Positions 36,077 to 46,147 of a DNA stretch of 64,000 bases are shown here, piece after piece. This stretch comes from an uncultured Candidatus Puniceispirillum sp. (GTDB lineage: Bacteria; Pseudomonadota; Alphaproteobacteria; Puniceispirillales; Puniceispirillaceae): positions 1-64,000 of the forward strand of contig CAJJBY010000010.1 of NCBI GenBank assembly GCA_905182545.1, given 5' to 3'. Positions within the stretch are counted from its first letter, which is position 1; the number at the start of each line of letters is the position of its first letter. Below the pieces are notes generated by a model. It made no database searches, was not told the origin of the DNA, and saw only the letters and a list, made by a program, of their open reading frames with translations. Made by a program: the position numbers and the translations under genes.

Positions 36077-36850
36077 ATGGCAAAATTCACCCTGATTATC
36101 CGGCCGCAACCGGATGCTGATCGTGATGTTGGCTGGCTAAACCGCTATGGCGTGCCAGCGCTTGCCGGTCCGGTGATGATTGGCGCGCCGGTTTCGTCCC
36201 CCTCATTGGCGCATGATCTTGGGAATCCGGCAGATTTTACCGGCATTATTTTCACCAGCCGCCATGCGGTTGACGCGGTTGCCAAGGCGACCGATGCCAC
36301 CCCATGGATTTCAAAACCAGCCTTTGTTGTCGGATCGGCAACAGCCACCGCAGCAAAACAAGCCAGATTTAAAAACATCATCATTGGCAGTGGCGGCGGC
36401 GCAGGCTTGGTTGAACCGATCCGGCAAGCTTTGGCAGATACCAGTCGTGCAAAACCGCAAAAGGCCAATTTATTATGGCCAAGTGCGCTTGAGATTAGTT
36501 TTGATATGACAGCGGCCATGCGCCGCCATGATATCGCTGTTCAGCGTTGGCCAGCCTATCAGATGACGGCCAATGCCGATCTTGCGCCGCCGGTTTGTGC
36601 GGCGCTGGCAAAAAATTGCATTTCCGCAGTGGTTGCGATGTCGCCAAGATCGATCCAGATTTTGCGGGAAAATATGGACACTGCTGGGCTGGGGTCTGCC
36701 CGAAACAAGATTGACCTGATCGCTGGCAGTGACGCGATTGCTGCCGCGGCAGGTGATGGGTGGAACCATGTCTATGCAGCACGCCACCCGCGCCGAAGCC
36801 GGCTTCTGGCGATTGCGGTTCTGCGTCATCGGCGATTTGATCTAGTATAA
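36077..36850 (+). CDS. hemD: Uroporphyrinogen-III synthase
   Basis: The 257-aa product is divergent, as is usual for HemD. It shows IIRPQPDADR at the start, GIIFTSRHAVDAVA, FVVGSATATAAKQ and VAMSPRSIQIL, in the two-lobed HemD pattern. It closes and inverts ring D of hydroxymethylbilane. ATG 36077 follows AAAAGGG; ATG 36071 is possible. Position after hemC supports the call. Confidence 0.88.
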   Translation: MAKFTLIIRPQPDADRDVGWLNRYGVPALAGPVMIGAPVSSPSLAHDLGNPADFTGIIFTSRHAVDAVAKATDATPWISKPAFVVGSATATAAKQARFKNIIIGSGGGAGLVEPIRQALADTSRAKPQKANLLWPSALEISFDMTAAMRRHDIAVQRWPAYQMTANADLAPPVCAALAKNCISAVVAMSPRSIQILRENMDTAGLGSARNKIDLIAGSDAIAAAAGDGWNHVYAARHPRRSRLLAIAVLRHRRFDLV

Positions 36851-37012
36851 ACCAGCATGCAGATTTTGTGTCGGCCATATGCGGTGACGCTGGTATCTTG
36901 TCATGCGGCTATGATATGATTTGTGAAGATATGGTTTGCGGGGATTGGCTCTGCCAATGATCGCATCCAATCATGGCAGGCAAACGGCACATAAGGTTCA
37001 GCAAAAAGCATC

Positions 37013-38169
37013 ATGGCAAAATCAAAGCAACCATCCGCCAAAATGGGCGATACGATTGACGGCGATGCGGTTGAAAAACCCGCAAGACAAACGGCGCCGC
37101 CACATGCCAGCACATCAAAAGATAGCCAGACCGAACCATCCCCTAGAGGCCCTTCTTATAGCGCTAGCTCTTTGATCGCGCTTGCGGCCTTGGCCTTGTC
37201 GGTTTTTGCCGTTGGTCTTGCCGGTTTTATCATTTGGCAGCAACGCCAAAACACAGCGGATATCGCCACCCTTATGCCGGTTAGCAACAGCGATGCAGGG
37301 GAATTGGCGGATATTGCGAATTCAGATCTTGTTGACCGACTTGCCGCACTTGAAAGCCAGCTTGCCACCGACCGGCAAAGCCAGCAATCGGCACTTGAAG
37401 CCTTGCAAGGCCAGATGGCCGCGCCATCACCAACACCCAACGATAACAGCCAAAATAATGATTTTCGCAGCGATGCCAAAGCAGATATTGCCACCATTCG
37501 CAATGATATGGATCAGCGCTTTGCCGCGCTTGAAGCAGCACTCGCCAGCCAAGCCCTGCCAGTAAAAGCGGGTGAAGGATGCCAGCGATAATGCCGATAG
37601 CCTGCCAGCGGCCGACACGCAACCCGCCAGCGCCGGCAAGCAAATGACCGCGCCAACAGGTCTTCTGATTGTCAGCGGCCTTCTTGCCGATAATCTGGCT
37701 GGCCAGCCGCTTGATCGCTGGTTGTCATTGCTACAGGGCCTTGCCGATCGCGGTGCCAACATAACCGGCCTTGCGCCATTGCAAAACGCGGCAAATCCGA
37801 TGCCAGACAGCCCAGCTTCAATTGCTGCAAAAAGCCTATGATTTGGTGCCGCAAATGACCGCCGCGTTAAATCATGCTGCCGATAATGCCGGATTTTTGG
37901 AAAAAACCGGTGCCAAGCTTGGCCAGCTTGTCCAGCTTCGGGAAATTGGCGATGGCGCTGGTGGCAATGCCGCCGCGCTTGACGATTTTGAAACGGCCCT
38001 TGCGCTAAAGGATCTTGGCAGCGCGATCAATGCTGCGGGTCAATGGTCAGGGCCTGATCTGCCATCACTTGATGCGTGGCTGGCCGCCGCCAAGGCGCGT
38101 CAGACACTTGATAAGGCGGTCAATGGGCTGGTGACAGGCTATCTTGCTACTGCCATTGATGTTCAATAA
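37013..38169 (+). CDS. Mitofilin/Mic60-like protein, two frameshifts
   Basis: After an N-terminal Lys/Pro-rich tail comes one membrane helix (about residues 55-78, SLIALAALALSVFAVGLAGF), then a coiled-coil (about 100-190) and a C-terminal mitofilin-type domain (GAKLGQLVQLREIG, then TALALKDLGSAI). Alphaproteobacterial Mic60 shapes intracytoplasmic or envelope membranes, and its gene typically sits between hemD and hemY, as here. The frame breaks at about 37567 (extra A or G in AAAAGCGGG) and at about 37808 (extra C in AGCCCAG); both are +1. Corrected length is about 384 aa. Confidence 0.8.
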
Positions 38170-38196
38170 TGCCAAGAGCTGGATTGCACTTAGATC

Positions 38197-39454
38197 ATGT
38201 TTAAAAAGCTTCTGATTCTGTTTACGATCGTCATTGCCGCCGCCGCTGCGGCAAGTTGGCTTGCCAGCCAGCCAGGGGTGGTGCAGATCGAATGGCTTGG
38301 CTGGCGCATGGAATTACCAACAAGTCTGGCTGTTGCGCTGATTGTTATCTTTGCGCTTATTCTGGTGTTTTTTGATCGGCTATTGCGCGCCATCCACTCG
38401 ATACCGCGCTGGCTTGGCGGACGGCTTCGTCAACGCCGTGACGATGCTGGCCATCGTGCGCTGACATTGGGGTTAATGGCGGTATCAGCAGGCGAACCGG
38501 CCGAGGCGCGCAAACATGCCAGCCGCGCCGAGCGGTTGTTGAAAGAACCAAAACTCACCGGCCTTTTGGTGGCGCAAGCAGCACATCTTGCCGGTGATCA
38601 CCAAGCAGCGCGGCGTTATTTCACCTCGATTCTGGATGATCGCGAAACAGCCTTTCTTGGCCATATCGGGTTAATGCGATTGGCGCTTGATGACCATGAT
38701 CCGATCAAAGCTCGCCAATCGGCAAAAGCTGCGCTGGCGCTCAAGCCAAATTCGGTGCTGGCGGCTGATCATCTTTTCAAGCTGGAGACTGGCCGCAATG
38801 ATTGGAACGCGGCGCTTCCAGCGTTGGACGTGATGGCGCGCCAGCAGAAAAAAACCAAATCAAAAACAGCGCCTGATCAATCGGCGCTTATCGCACGTCA
38901 GCGTTGCGCGCTGCATTTTTTAAAAGCTGGTGAATTGCTGGACGAGTGATCGCAAATCAGCCGATAAAGAGCTTTTGACAGCGTTAAAGATTGACCCGGG
39001 ATTCCTGCCAGCCGTGACCATGCTTGCCGATCATTATCTTGATGACAAAGCGCATGGGCGCGCAGCAAAAATTCTGGAAACAGCGTTCAAAATTCACCCC
39101 CATGACAGCATTGCAACAAGGCTAAAGGCGGCATGGAAAAGCAATGATGGCCAATTTATTGCAAAGCTGACCAAACTGTTGGCACAGATTGAGTCAACCC
39201 AACAGAAAACGGCCCATTATCTGGTTGCCAAACAGGCACGCGATGCGGGTCTTGATGGTGAGGCTGAACGATTATTCAGCGCGGCGCGCGATCTTGATGG
39301 CGGTGATGAAGATGCCAATTCACTATGGCACTGCACATCTTGCAAAAGCAGGCATGATGATTGGCAGGCATTTTGCCCCGCTTGTGATGAATTTGCCACT
39401 TTGGTTTGGCAGCGGCCAGCCGGAACAAGCCCGCTTATCAAACATGATTCATAG
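38197..39454 (+). CDS. hemY: HemY-type TPR membrane protein, one frameshift
   Basis: HemY-N-domain protein (not the protoporphyrinogen oxidase of the same name). It has two N-terminal helices (about residues 4-22 and 45-64), RAIHSIPRWLGGRLRQRR and then TPR-like helices. A C-terminal zinc ribbon (WHCTSCKSRHDDWQAFCPAC) is typical of the alphaproteobacterial form. The frame ends early at 38949; TPR text continues in the +1 frame (KSADKELLTALKIDPGFLPA). One extra base near GGACGAGTG restores about 418 aa. The exact role in heme or envelope biology is unsettled. Confidence 0.82.
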
Positions 39455-39639
39455 CCCGACAGCTATCCACGCATTCATGGCGTGCTATCGACAGTTTCAC
39501 GCGGAATTGTTGATGTCTCAACGCAAAATATTGCGCTAGTTTGTCGCGTTTATCCGAAGCGTTACCCACGAATAATATTTGCGATAAACATACTTGTTCT
39601 TGGGTAATAGGCATAGGGCTTGGCAATAAGTCAGACCGC

Positions 39640-40365
39640 CTATTGCGGTGGTAACCTTAATTCAGCCGCAACATGATGTTGATCAAGTGAGTTTTGAATA
39701 CCCCCGTTCGCAATCAACTCGCCAATAACATTATTTAGAAACGCAACGGCTGCTTGTTTGGTCTTGGCGACGCCGCAGGCTTGCAGAACACTTGTGAAAG
39801 GTGGCTCAATGATCCGGTAGTCGCTGTCTGTGGCAATCTCACCCAATAATTTTGACTTCAGGCTCGCCAGAACATTCGCGCCCCCAGATTTGAATAATTC
39901 ATGCGATGCCGCAATTGTCGGTGTCCGTATCATGTTGGCATTCGCGAAATTGCTGGTCAGCCAAAGATCATAGGCACTGCGCCCATAGGCGGCGATGGAA
40001 ATGCCGCGCTGATCGATTTCGGCATTCGTGCGATAGGGATCATTCTTGCGAACCATGAAATTGGCATCGATCTGAACATAGGGCCGCGTGAAGGCAATCT
40101 GTTTGGCACGGGCAGGCTCGACAGCAATATTGCCAATATCCCAAATATTTTCATTCACGCAATCAGCCAATTGGCCAGGATTTTCAAAACAGATGAAGTC
40201 ACAAGGCACATCTAGCTTGACGGCAATCTGGCGGGCAAGATCAGGCGAAACCCCATCTAGTGTGCCATCAGGGCCCTGACCTGTTACCAGCAGGAAATTA
40301 GCCATGTTTATGCCAACCCGAAGCCTGCCTGTCGGTGCCAATAAAGCGCGAAGATTCTGGGTCAT
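39640..40365 (-). CDS. Family 3 solute-binding protein lacking a signal peptide
   Basis: The 241-aa product has the SBP_bac_3 fold: LAPTGRLRVGINMANF, GVSPDLARQIAVKL, WDIGNIAVEPARAKQIAFT and ACGVAKTKQAAVAFLNN. There is no N-terminal hydrophobic segment; residue 1 is only a few residues before the first strand. It therefore appears cytoplasmic, or its signal is encoded elsewhere. It lies 25 bp after the ABC ATPase stop, at the end of the dipeptide-type transporter operon. Signal-less relatives of this size occur in proteobacterial catabolic clusters. Ligand unknown. Confidence 0.75.
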   Translation of the reverse strand: MTQNLRALLAPTGRLRVGINMANFLLVTGQGPDGTLDGVSPDLARQIAVKLDVPCDFICFENPGQLADCVNENIWDIGNIAVEPARAKQIAFTRPYVQIDANFMVRKNDPYRTNAEIDQRGISIAAYGRSAYDLWLTSNFANANMIRTPTIAASHELFKSGGANVLASLKSKLLGEIATDSDYRIIEPPFTSVLQACGVAKTKQAAVAFLNNVIGELIANGGIQNSLDQHHVAAELRLPPQ

Positions 40366-40390
40366 TTAATGAGCCTCTTTAGCGGCAAAA

Positions 40391-42404
40391 TTACAGATCA
40401 ACCTGCGGAATATGGCAATGGATGATATGCCCTGGTGCGATTTCCTGTGCAGTGGGTATATCGGTTTTGCAAATGCTACCAAGCTTGCGCGGGCATCGTC
40501 GCTGGAACGGGCAGCCCGTTTTCGGTGGTGATAATTCAACCGCATCATCAGCCGTCAGGCGTGGCGCAACATCCGGATCAGGTTCCAGCACCGCCCCAAG
40601 AAGCGCATCGGTGTAGGGATGGAAGGGCGCCGAATAAACCGCAGCAACTGGGCCAATTTCACAAATGCGGCCCTGATATAAAACGGCCACCCGATCTGAA
40701 ATGGCCTTCACCACAGCAAGATCATGTGACACGAAAATATAGGTTGTTCCGTCTTGCCGTTTCAACACATCAAGAAGATCAAGCACGGCCGCCTGTACCG
40801 ATACATCAAGTGCCGATGTCACTTCATCACAAAGAATGATTTCCGGGTCTGCAGCAAAAGCGCGGGCGATTGCAACACGTTGCTTTTCGCCGCCCGAAAG
40901 CTGGCTTGGGAGGCGTTCAAGATAATGTTCGCCAAGCCGAACCTGTTCGAGGATGGCGATGCTACGGTCGCGAAGGGCCGTGCCAGAAAGCCCGTAATAG
41001 AGGCGAAGTGGCTGCGCCAGAATCTGGGCAACCGTATGACGCGGATTAAGGCTATCATCAGGATTTTGGAAGATGATTTGCACTTGACGAAGATAGGCTG
41101 CTGGCCGTTTTTCGACCATCGTGTCCAATGGTTCGGTCTGGTTCAAAATGATGTTGCCTGATTGAGCTGGCACCATTCCGGCAATGGTTTTCAAGATGGT
41201 TGATTTGCCACTGCCGCTCTCGCCAACCAGCCCCAATGTTTCGCCCTTTTTTATGTCAATCGTGATCCTGTCAACGGTGCTTGGCGGGGTGTCTTGCGGT
41301 GCAAACAGCTTTGAACAAAAGCCCGGGTCGGCTATAGCTAACCGCCAGATTGGCAAGTGAAAGAGCGCTGTCCTTATCCGCGGCAACGGGATTTGACCTT
41401 GCTGATTTTTCAGGCTTTCGATTGAGCTGGCCGATCTGGTCATGATGAAAACAGCGAACGGCCTCGCCACTATCAAGATGATCCAGTGGCGGCAGTGATG
41501 AATGGCAGGTTTGATCAGCCAGCTTGCACCGATCAGCAAAAGCGCAGCCCGTAATGGTTTCGCTTGGCATTGGTGGCCGTCCGTCCAGTGCCTGCGGCAG
41601 GCTGGCTTCATTTAGCCGTGGTATTGATGCCAGCAGACCATGTGCATAGGGGTGACGCGGCGATAAAAGCACCTGTTTTGCGCTACCGGTCAAAACGGTT
41701 TCGCCAGCATACATCACCATGACTTTGTTGCAGACGCGTGCGATTGCGCCAAGATCATGGCTGACATACAGCATCGCAAGATTTCGGTCTTTCGCCAAAT
41801 CACGAAGCAGCTCCATGATATGGGCTTGCGTGGTGACATCAAGACCGGTGGTTGGCTCGTCAAGAAGCAACGCTTCGGGGTTGCTGGCAAGCGCCATTGC
41901 AATGGCCACTCGTTGTTGCTGGCCGCCCGACAATTCATGCGGATAGCGATCGGTAAGCCCAACCGGATCCGGAAGGCGAACCTGACTCAAAAGATCAATG
42001 ACACCAGCGTCAAAGCCTGTTGCCGGAAGATCGCTATGCAGGCGCAAGGCTTCGCTGATCTGCTGTCCAATGCGCAGATTCGGGGTCAAGGACTGTCCTG
42101 AATTTTGTGGGATCAGCGCAAGCCGCCCCCCGCGAAGGCGTTGCAGCGCATTGCGCTCAATATCCAGCATGTCGATCCCGTCAAACTGAACCTGTCCTGA
42201 AATCACATGAAGCCCACGTTTGAAATACCCCATCGCGGCCAGCGCCAAGGTGCTTTTCCCCGATCCGCTTTCCCCAACAAGCCCAATGCTATCGCCTCTG
42301 GTAATGCTCAGATTTACATCACGCAGAACCGGAATGGTTTTGCCGCTTCGGCTAGTATAGCCAACTGAGAGATCCTTTATGTCAATGAATGGACTTTGTG
42401 GCAT
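40391..42404 (-). CDS. Fused double ABC ATPase of dipeptide/glutathione type (GsiA-like), one frameshift
   Basis: Two DppD/DppF-type ATPases lie in one gene. Module 1 shows LVGESGSGKSTLALAAMGYF, LSGGQQQRVAIAMAL and LLLDEPTTGLDV; module 2 shows LVGESGSGKSTILKTIAG, LSGGEKQRVAIARAF and EIILCDEVTSALDV. Each ends with the Cys-rich oligopeptide-transporter C-terminal motif (CAFADRCKLADQTC; CPFQRRCPRKLGSIC). The linker is interrupted near 41310 by an extra A in TTCAAAGC; correcting it gives about 670 aa. Start ATG 42404 is 1 bp after the permease stop. It powers the adjacent permeases. Confidence 0.85.
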
Positions 42405-42405
42405 T

Positions 42406-43290
42406 TTACATCGGTGCCTTTTGTGCGCGGTCAATACCAAGCGCCTTGGCCAAGGCATCGGCAGACAGGTTAATGCCAATAATCAGTGATGACAGGCCAA
42501 TGACCGGTGCGATAACCCCCCATGGGGCAAAGGACATAAAACCGCGCGCATCCGAGACCATCAATCCCCAATCAGGAGTTGGCGGTGACACGCCAAAGCC
42601 AAGAAAGGAAAGCGAGGAAAAGGCAAGCAGCATCCATGACCAGCGCATGGCACCTTCAACCATCAATGTATCAAGAACATTGGGCAGAAGTTCGCGCCAG
42701 ATAATGCTGATCCGGCTATGGCCTCGTGCCTTTGCCGCCCAAACAAAATCGCGCGCAATGATGTCATGTGTTGCGGCGCGGGCAACGCGTATCACAGGAA
42801 TCCCGTAAAAGAACGTCAAGGTTGGAATCAGCACGCCGATACCAGTGCCAAAAGTGACAATCAAGACCAGCATTTTCAGAATCCACGGCAATGACAAGAA
42901 CGCATCGACAATCCGCATCAACACTTCATCAACACGTCCACCGACAAGCCCAAGTAAAATGCCAATAAACCCGCCCCAGATCACGGCAAGCGGTGTTGCA
43001 ATGCCGGTCACAAGCAAGGCCTCGCGCCCACCCATCAAAGTGCGTGACAAAATATCCCGGCCCAGATGATCCGCGCCAAGCCAATGTTCGCTGGACGGAG
43101 GGCTTAACATCAGGCTTGAGTTCTGCAATTTGAAATCATACGGCGCAATCGAGGGGCTTAGCAGTGCGAGCAAGATATGAAACAGCACCAAACTCAGGCC
43201 GATACGCCCTGATGGCCGTGCCAGAATATCCTTCATAACCGTAATAAAACGACCATGTTCCTGCTGATGGCTGGTAGAAGATACGGTCAT
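42406..43290 (-). CDS. Dipeptide-type ABC permease (DppC/OppC-like)
   Basis: The 294-aa membrane protein has an N-terminal helix then GADHLGRDILSRTLMGGR, the hallmark of the DppC class, five further helices, and the EAA loop region RGHSRISIIWRELLPNVLDT. Together with the DppB-type partner it forms the channel. It overlaps the upstream permease stop by one base and is followed at once by the fused ATPase. Confidence 0.92.
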   Translation of the reverse strand: MTVSSTSHQQEHGRFITVMKDILARPSGRIGLSLVLFHILLALLSPSIAPYDFKLQNSSLMLSPPSSEHWLGADHLGRDILSRTLMGGREALLVTGIATPLAVIWGGFIGILLGLVGGRVDEVLMRIVDAFLSLPWILKMLVLIVTFGTGIGVLIPTLTFFYGIPVIRVARAATHDIIARDFVWAAKARGHSRISIIWRELLPNVLDTLMVEGAMRWSWMLLAFSSLSFLGFGVSPPTPDWGLMVSDARGFMSFAPWGVIAPVIGLSSLIIGINLSADALAKALGIDRAQKAPM

Positions 43291-44250
43291 TATTTTCTCA
43301 TATACATCGTGCGGAGTTTAGGATTGGCAATCATCGTCAACAGATCCGCTGCAAGATTCACGCATACATAAACGCTGGCAACGATCAGTGCGATTGACTG
43401 CACAACCGGCAGGTTTCGGTCAGAAATTGAATCGATCATCAGCCGCCCAAGGCCGGGATAGTTGAAAACGACTTCGATCACAACAACACCGCCGAGCAAC
43501 CAAGCGATGGTCAATGCCACAACATTGATCGCCGGCAATAACGCGTTAGGAAGCGCATGCCGAAACACCATCTGCCAATAGGGAACGCCTTTCAAAGTTG
43601 CCATCTGAACATAGTCGCTGGCCATCACATCGATAACCGATGAGCGCACCATGCGCATGATATGAGCGCACATCACAAAGGATAAAACGATCACCGGCAG
43701 CAGAGATTTCAGGAAAGAATTCGCTTGCTGGTGCCGCTGCCGAGGTCAGGACAATGCCAGGCAGCCAGCCAAGCCAGACACTAAACACAAGAATAAGCAA
43801 TGTTGCTGAAACAAATTCGGGAATGGTCATGGCAAAAATAGCCAAAGTTGACGCGATGATGTCGGGAATACGGTCACGCCATAGGCCGCTGATCACACCA
43901 AGAAGCAGCGCCAGCGGAATGCCCACAGCCATGGCGCAGAAAGCCAGAAGGAGAGAGTTTTTCAGCCGGTCGCCGACAATTGTGCTGATTTTGGTTGTGC
44001 CATCGGCGGCAAGACCAAGATCGCCAGTAATCGCGCCCTGTGTCCATTCGGCAAAGCGGTCAATCGGCGGCCGATTTAGATCAAGATCCTTGCGGCATTG
44101 AGCAAGAAGCTCTTCATCCGCCTGATATTCACCAAGAAACTGAGTGCAGGCATCGCCTGGAAGCATCTCAACACCAGCAAAAATGATGAGAGAAACAATA
44201 CATACCGTCACGCCACCAAGGAAAACCCGTCTTATCAGCATGAAAAGCAC
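43290..44250 (-). CDS. Dipeptide-type ABC permease (DppB/OppB-like), one frameshift
   Basis: It begins MLFMLIRRVFLGGVTVCIVS, has the periplasmic DppB segment LGEYQADEELLAQCRKDLDL and multiple helices. After TSAAAPASEF the frame goes wrong, and the expected continuation (SFVMCAHIMRMVRSSVIDVM, then YVQMATLKGVPYWQMVFRHA with the EAA loop) is in the +1 frame. An extra T near 43718 (ATTCTTTCC) explains it; corrected length is about 319 aa. Confidence 0.88.
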
Positions 44251-44287
44251 AGCACATCTACCTTTTGCTTGTTGGTTTGGTTCCCAT

Positions 44288-44332
44288 AAAAAAGGGCCAG
44301 CTCTACAGCGTGTTGCGCCATCAAGCTGGCCC
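44288..44332 (-). terminator. Rho-independent terminator after the binding-protein gene
   Basis: On the minus strand the stem GGGCCAGC pairs with GCTGGCCC around a 23-nt loop and is followed by TTTTTTA. It lies between the solute-binding protein gene (ending 44359) and the permease (starting 44250). It would end most transcripts after the binding protein, giving it higher expression than the membrane parts. Confidence 0.8.
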
Positions 44333-44358
44333 CATCATGTTTAGATGAGTGGGTCCAA

Positions 44359-45837
44359 TTATTTGACCGTTACTTTATGCCAACGGATAGAATGGTTTTC
44401 TACCGCATCAATGCCGTTAACATTGGCACCCATCACATAAAGCTTGGACACATGATAAGGAATCAATGTACCAGCGGTTTGGTAAAGATGCTCTTGTGCC
44501 TGAACGTAAAGCGCCCGGCGTTTGTCAAAATTCAACTCACGGCGTGCCTTGCCTAGAAGGGCATCAAAATCAGCATCTTTATAATAGGATTCGTTCCATT
44601 TTGCTGTTGAAAGATAGATTTCATGCAAGGCCGAGTCAGCTGGACGCTCGTTCCAGCGTGTTGCCGAAACTGGCTTTTGCATCCATGTATCTTTCCAATA
44701 TCCATCGGATGGTACCTGTTTGATATTCACCCGGATACCCGCCTTTGCGGCCTGCTGCTGATAGGCCTCGGCAAGGGTTGGCCAAGTTGGTTCCAATGTT
44801 GCCACATAGACATCCACATCAATACCATTGGCAAAACCCGCTTCGCTTAGAAGTTTTTTTGCACCGGCAATATCTTGTGGACATTTAATATCAGCACGAT
44901 ACTGGTCATCAGGCTTTACCGGCGTGTCACAGGCAATCGTGGCCGATCCGCCCATGATAAGCTTGACCAGTTCACCGCGGTCTGCCGCCATACGAACCGC
45001 TTGGCGAACACGAATGTCGCTAAAAGGAGCAACATCAGTCCGGAACACCAGACCGCGCCAATTGCCGGTCGGCACTTCCATCATTTTGAATTTATTGTTG
45101 CTAGCAAACATAGGCTTTTGCTGATTGGTCACCTTATCCTCAAAGTGAATCTGTCCGCCAAGCAAAGCTTGCAAGCGTGCCTGACCATCACCAATGCCGA
45201 TGATTTCCATCTTTGCAACGCCCGGCGCACCTTCCCAATAATCCATATTGGCTTCGAGCTTGGTAGTGCCAGCAGCGTCAAATTTTACCAGCTTGAACGG
45301 GCCAGTGCCAATGCCTGATGCCGCGATGCTGTCGCCTGATCCCTCTGGGATAATCCGCAAACGATAATCCATCAGCTGAAGTGGTAAATCGGCAAATGGT
45401 GTCGACAGTTTAAAGGTTATTGTTGATTTGTCCGGTGCTTCCATCTTTTCAATCATCTTGATGGCCGATCGCGCTGGCGATTTATTTTCCGGATCCAGGA
45501 CACGGTTGAATGTGTAGATAACATCGCCAGAATCAAAGGCGCTGCCATCGTGAAATTTAACGCCATCGCGCAACTTCAAAGTCCATTCGGTGGCTTGTGA
45601 ATTTGCTGACCATGAAACGGCAAGATCCGGGCTTGGTGACCCCTTCATATCCGGCCGGATAAGGCGGCTCATCAGCTTTTCCGTAATCTGCATGACACGG
45701 CCGCGTGAAGCCGGATCAAGGCTGGATTTGTCGCCAAACCCATATTCATGGGCCTGTATGAAAGTGCCGCTTGGCGCGGCGATTGCACCGCCACTAGCGA
45801 ACACAATCAGTGTTGCTGCAATAAGGTATTTTTTCAT
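44359..45837 (-). CDS. Family 5 solute-binding protein of the dipeptide-type ABC transporter
   Basis: The 492-aa product has a signal peptide (1-20, cleavage after GGAIA) and the SBP_bac_5 fold: LAVSWSANSQATEWTLKLRD followed by GVKFHDGSAF, VIYTFNRVLDP, and IRVRQAVRMAADRGELVK. It binds the substrate (peptide, or another small organic compound) in the periplasm. The ATG follows AGGAGG inside the duplicated leader. A terminator follows it before the permeases. Confidence 0.92.
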   Translation of the reverse strand: MKKYLIAATLIVFASGGAIAAPSGTFIQAHEYGFGDKSSLDPASRGRVMQITEKLMSRLIRPDMKGSPSPDLAVSWSANSQATEWTLKLRDGVKFHDGSAFDSGDVIYTFNRVLDPENKSPARSAIKMIEKMEAPDKSTITFKLSTPFADLPLQLMDYRLRIIPEGSGDSIAASGIGTGPFKLVKFDAAGTTKLEANMDYWEGAPGVAKMEIIGIGDGQARLQALLGGQIHFEDKVTNQQKPMFASNNKFKMMEVPTGNWRGLVFRTDVAPFSDIRVRQAVRMAADRGELVKLIMGGSATIACDTPVKPDDQYRADIKCPQDIAGAKKLLSEAGFANGIDVDVYVATLEPTWPTLAEAYQQQAAKAGIRVNIKQVPSDGYWKDTWMQKPVSATRWNERPADSALHEIYLSTAKWNESYYKDADFDALLGKARRELNFDKRRALYVQAQEHLYQTAGTLIPYHVSKLYVMGANVNGIDAVENHSIRWHKVTVK

Positions 45838-45842
45838 TGCGA

Positions 45843-46066
45843 ATTCCTCCTCGTGATGCAGTCCCTTTATAATTCAAATGAATCAGTGACTTGCATTTGA
45901 CTATGCAGAAAATCAGTCGACCGACAGACTCTTGCTTTACCCAATTATTGGCATTCAACTATGGGATTGCCGAGAATTGATAACAAATATAATTTGCAAA
46001 TAAATACATTTGTATAACGTATAGGTTTTATTTTTTAATTCGGATTGCCTATTCAGACAAAACTGC
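45843..46066 (-). repeat. Duplicated leader/promoter region, copy A (before the ABC binding protein)
   Basis: This segment is a direct repeat of 49048-49272, with four substitutions and one single-T indel by eye. It contains the AGGAGG ribosome site, a dyad ATACATTTGTAT at about 46005-46016, and a GTCGAC-centred element near 45917. It forms the whole 5' region of the binding-protein gene and ends where TRAP-side sequence begins. It is the longest repeat in the core part of the window. Confidence 0.93.
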
Positions 46067-46147
46067 CCAACATTTTAATGATGGGCTAACGCTTCAAGGT
46101 TACGCTCTATCTTGCGACCTATCGGGTCAGAGAGACTTATCGGATCA
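46067..46147. other. Short spacer between copy A and the TRAP operon 3' end
   Basis: This 81-bp segment has no gene. With copy A it makes a 310-bp gene-free gap. Confidence 0.4.
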
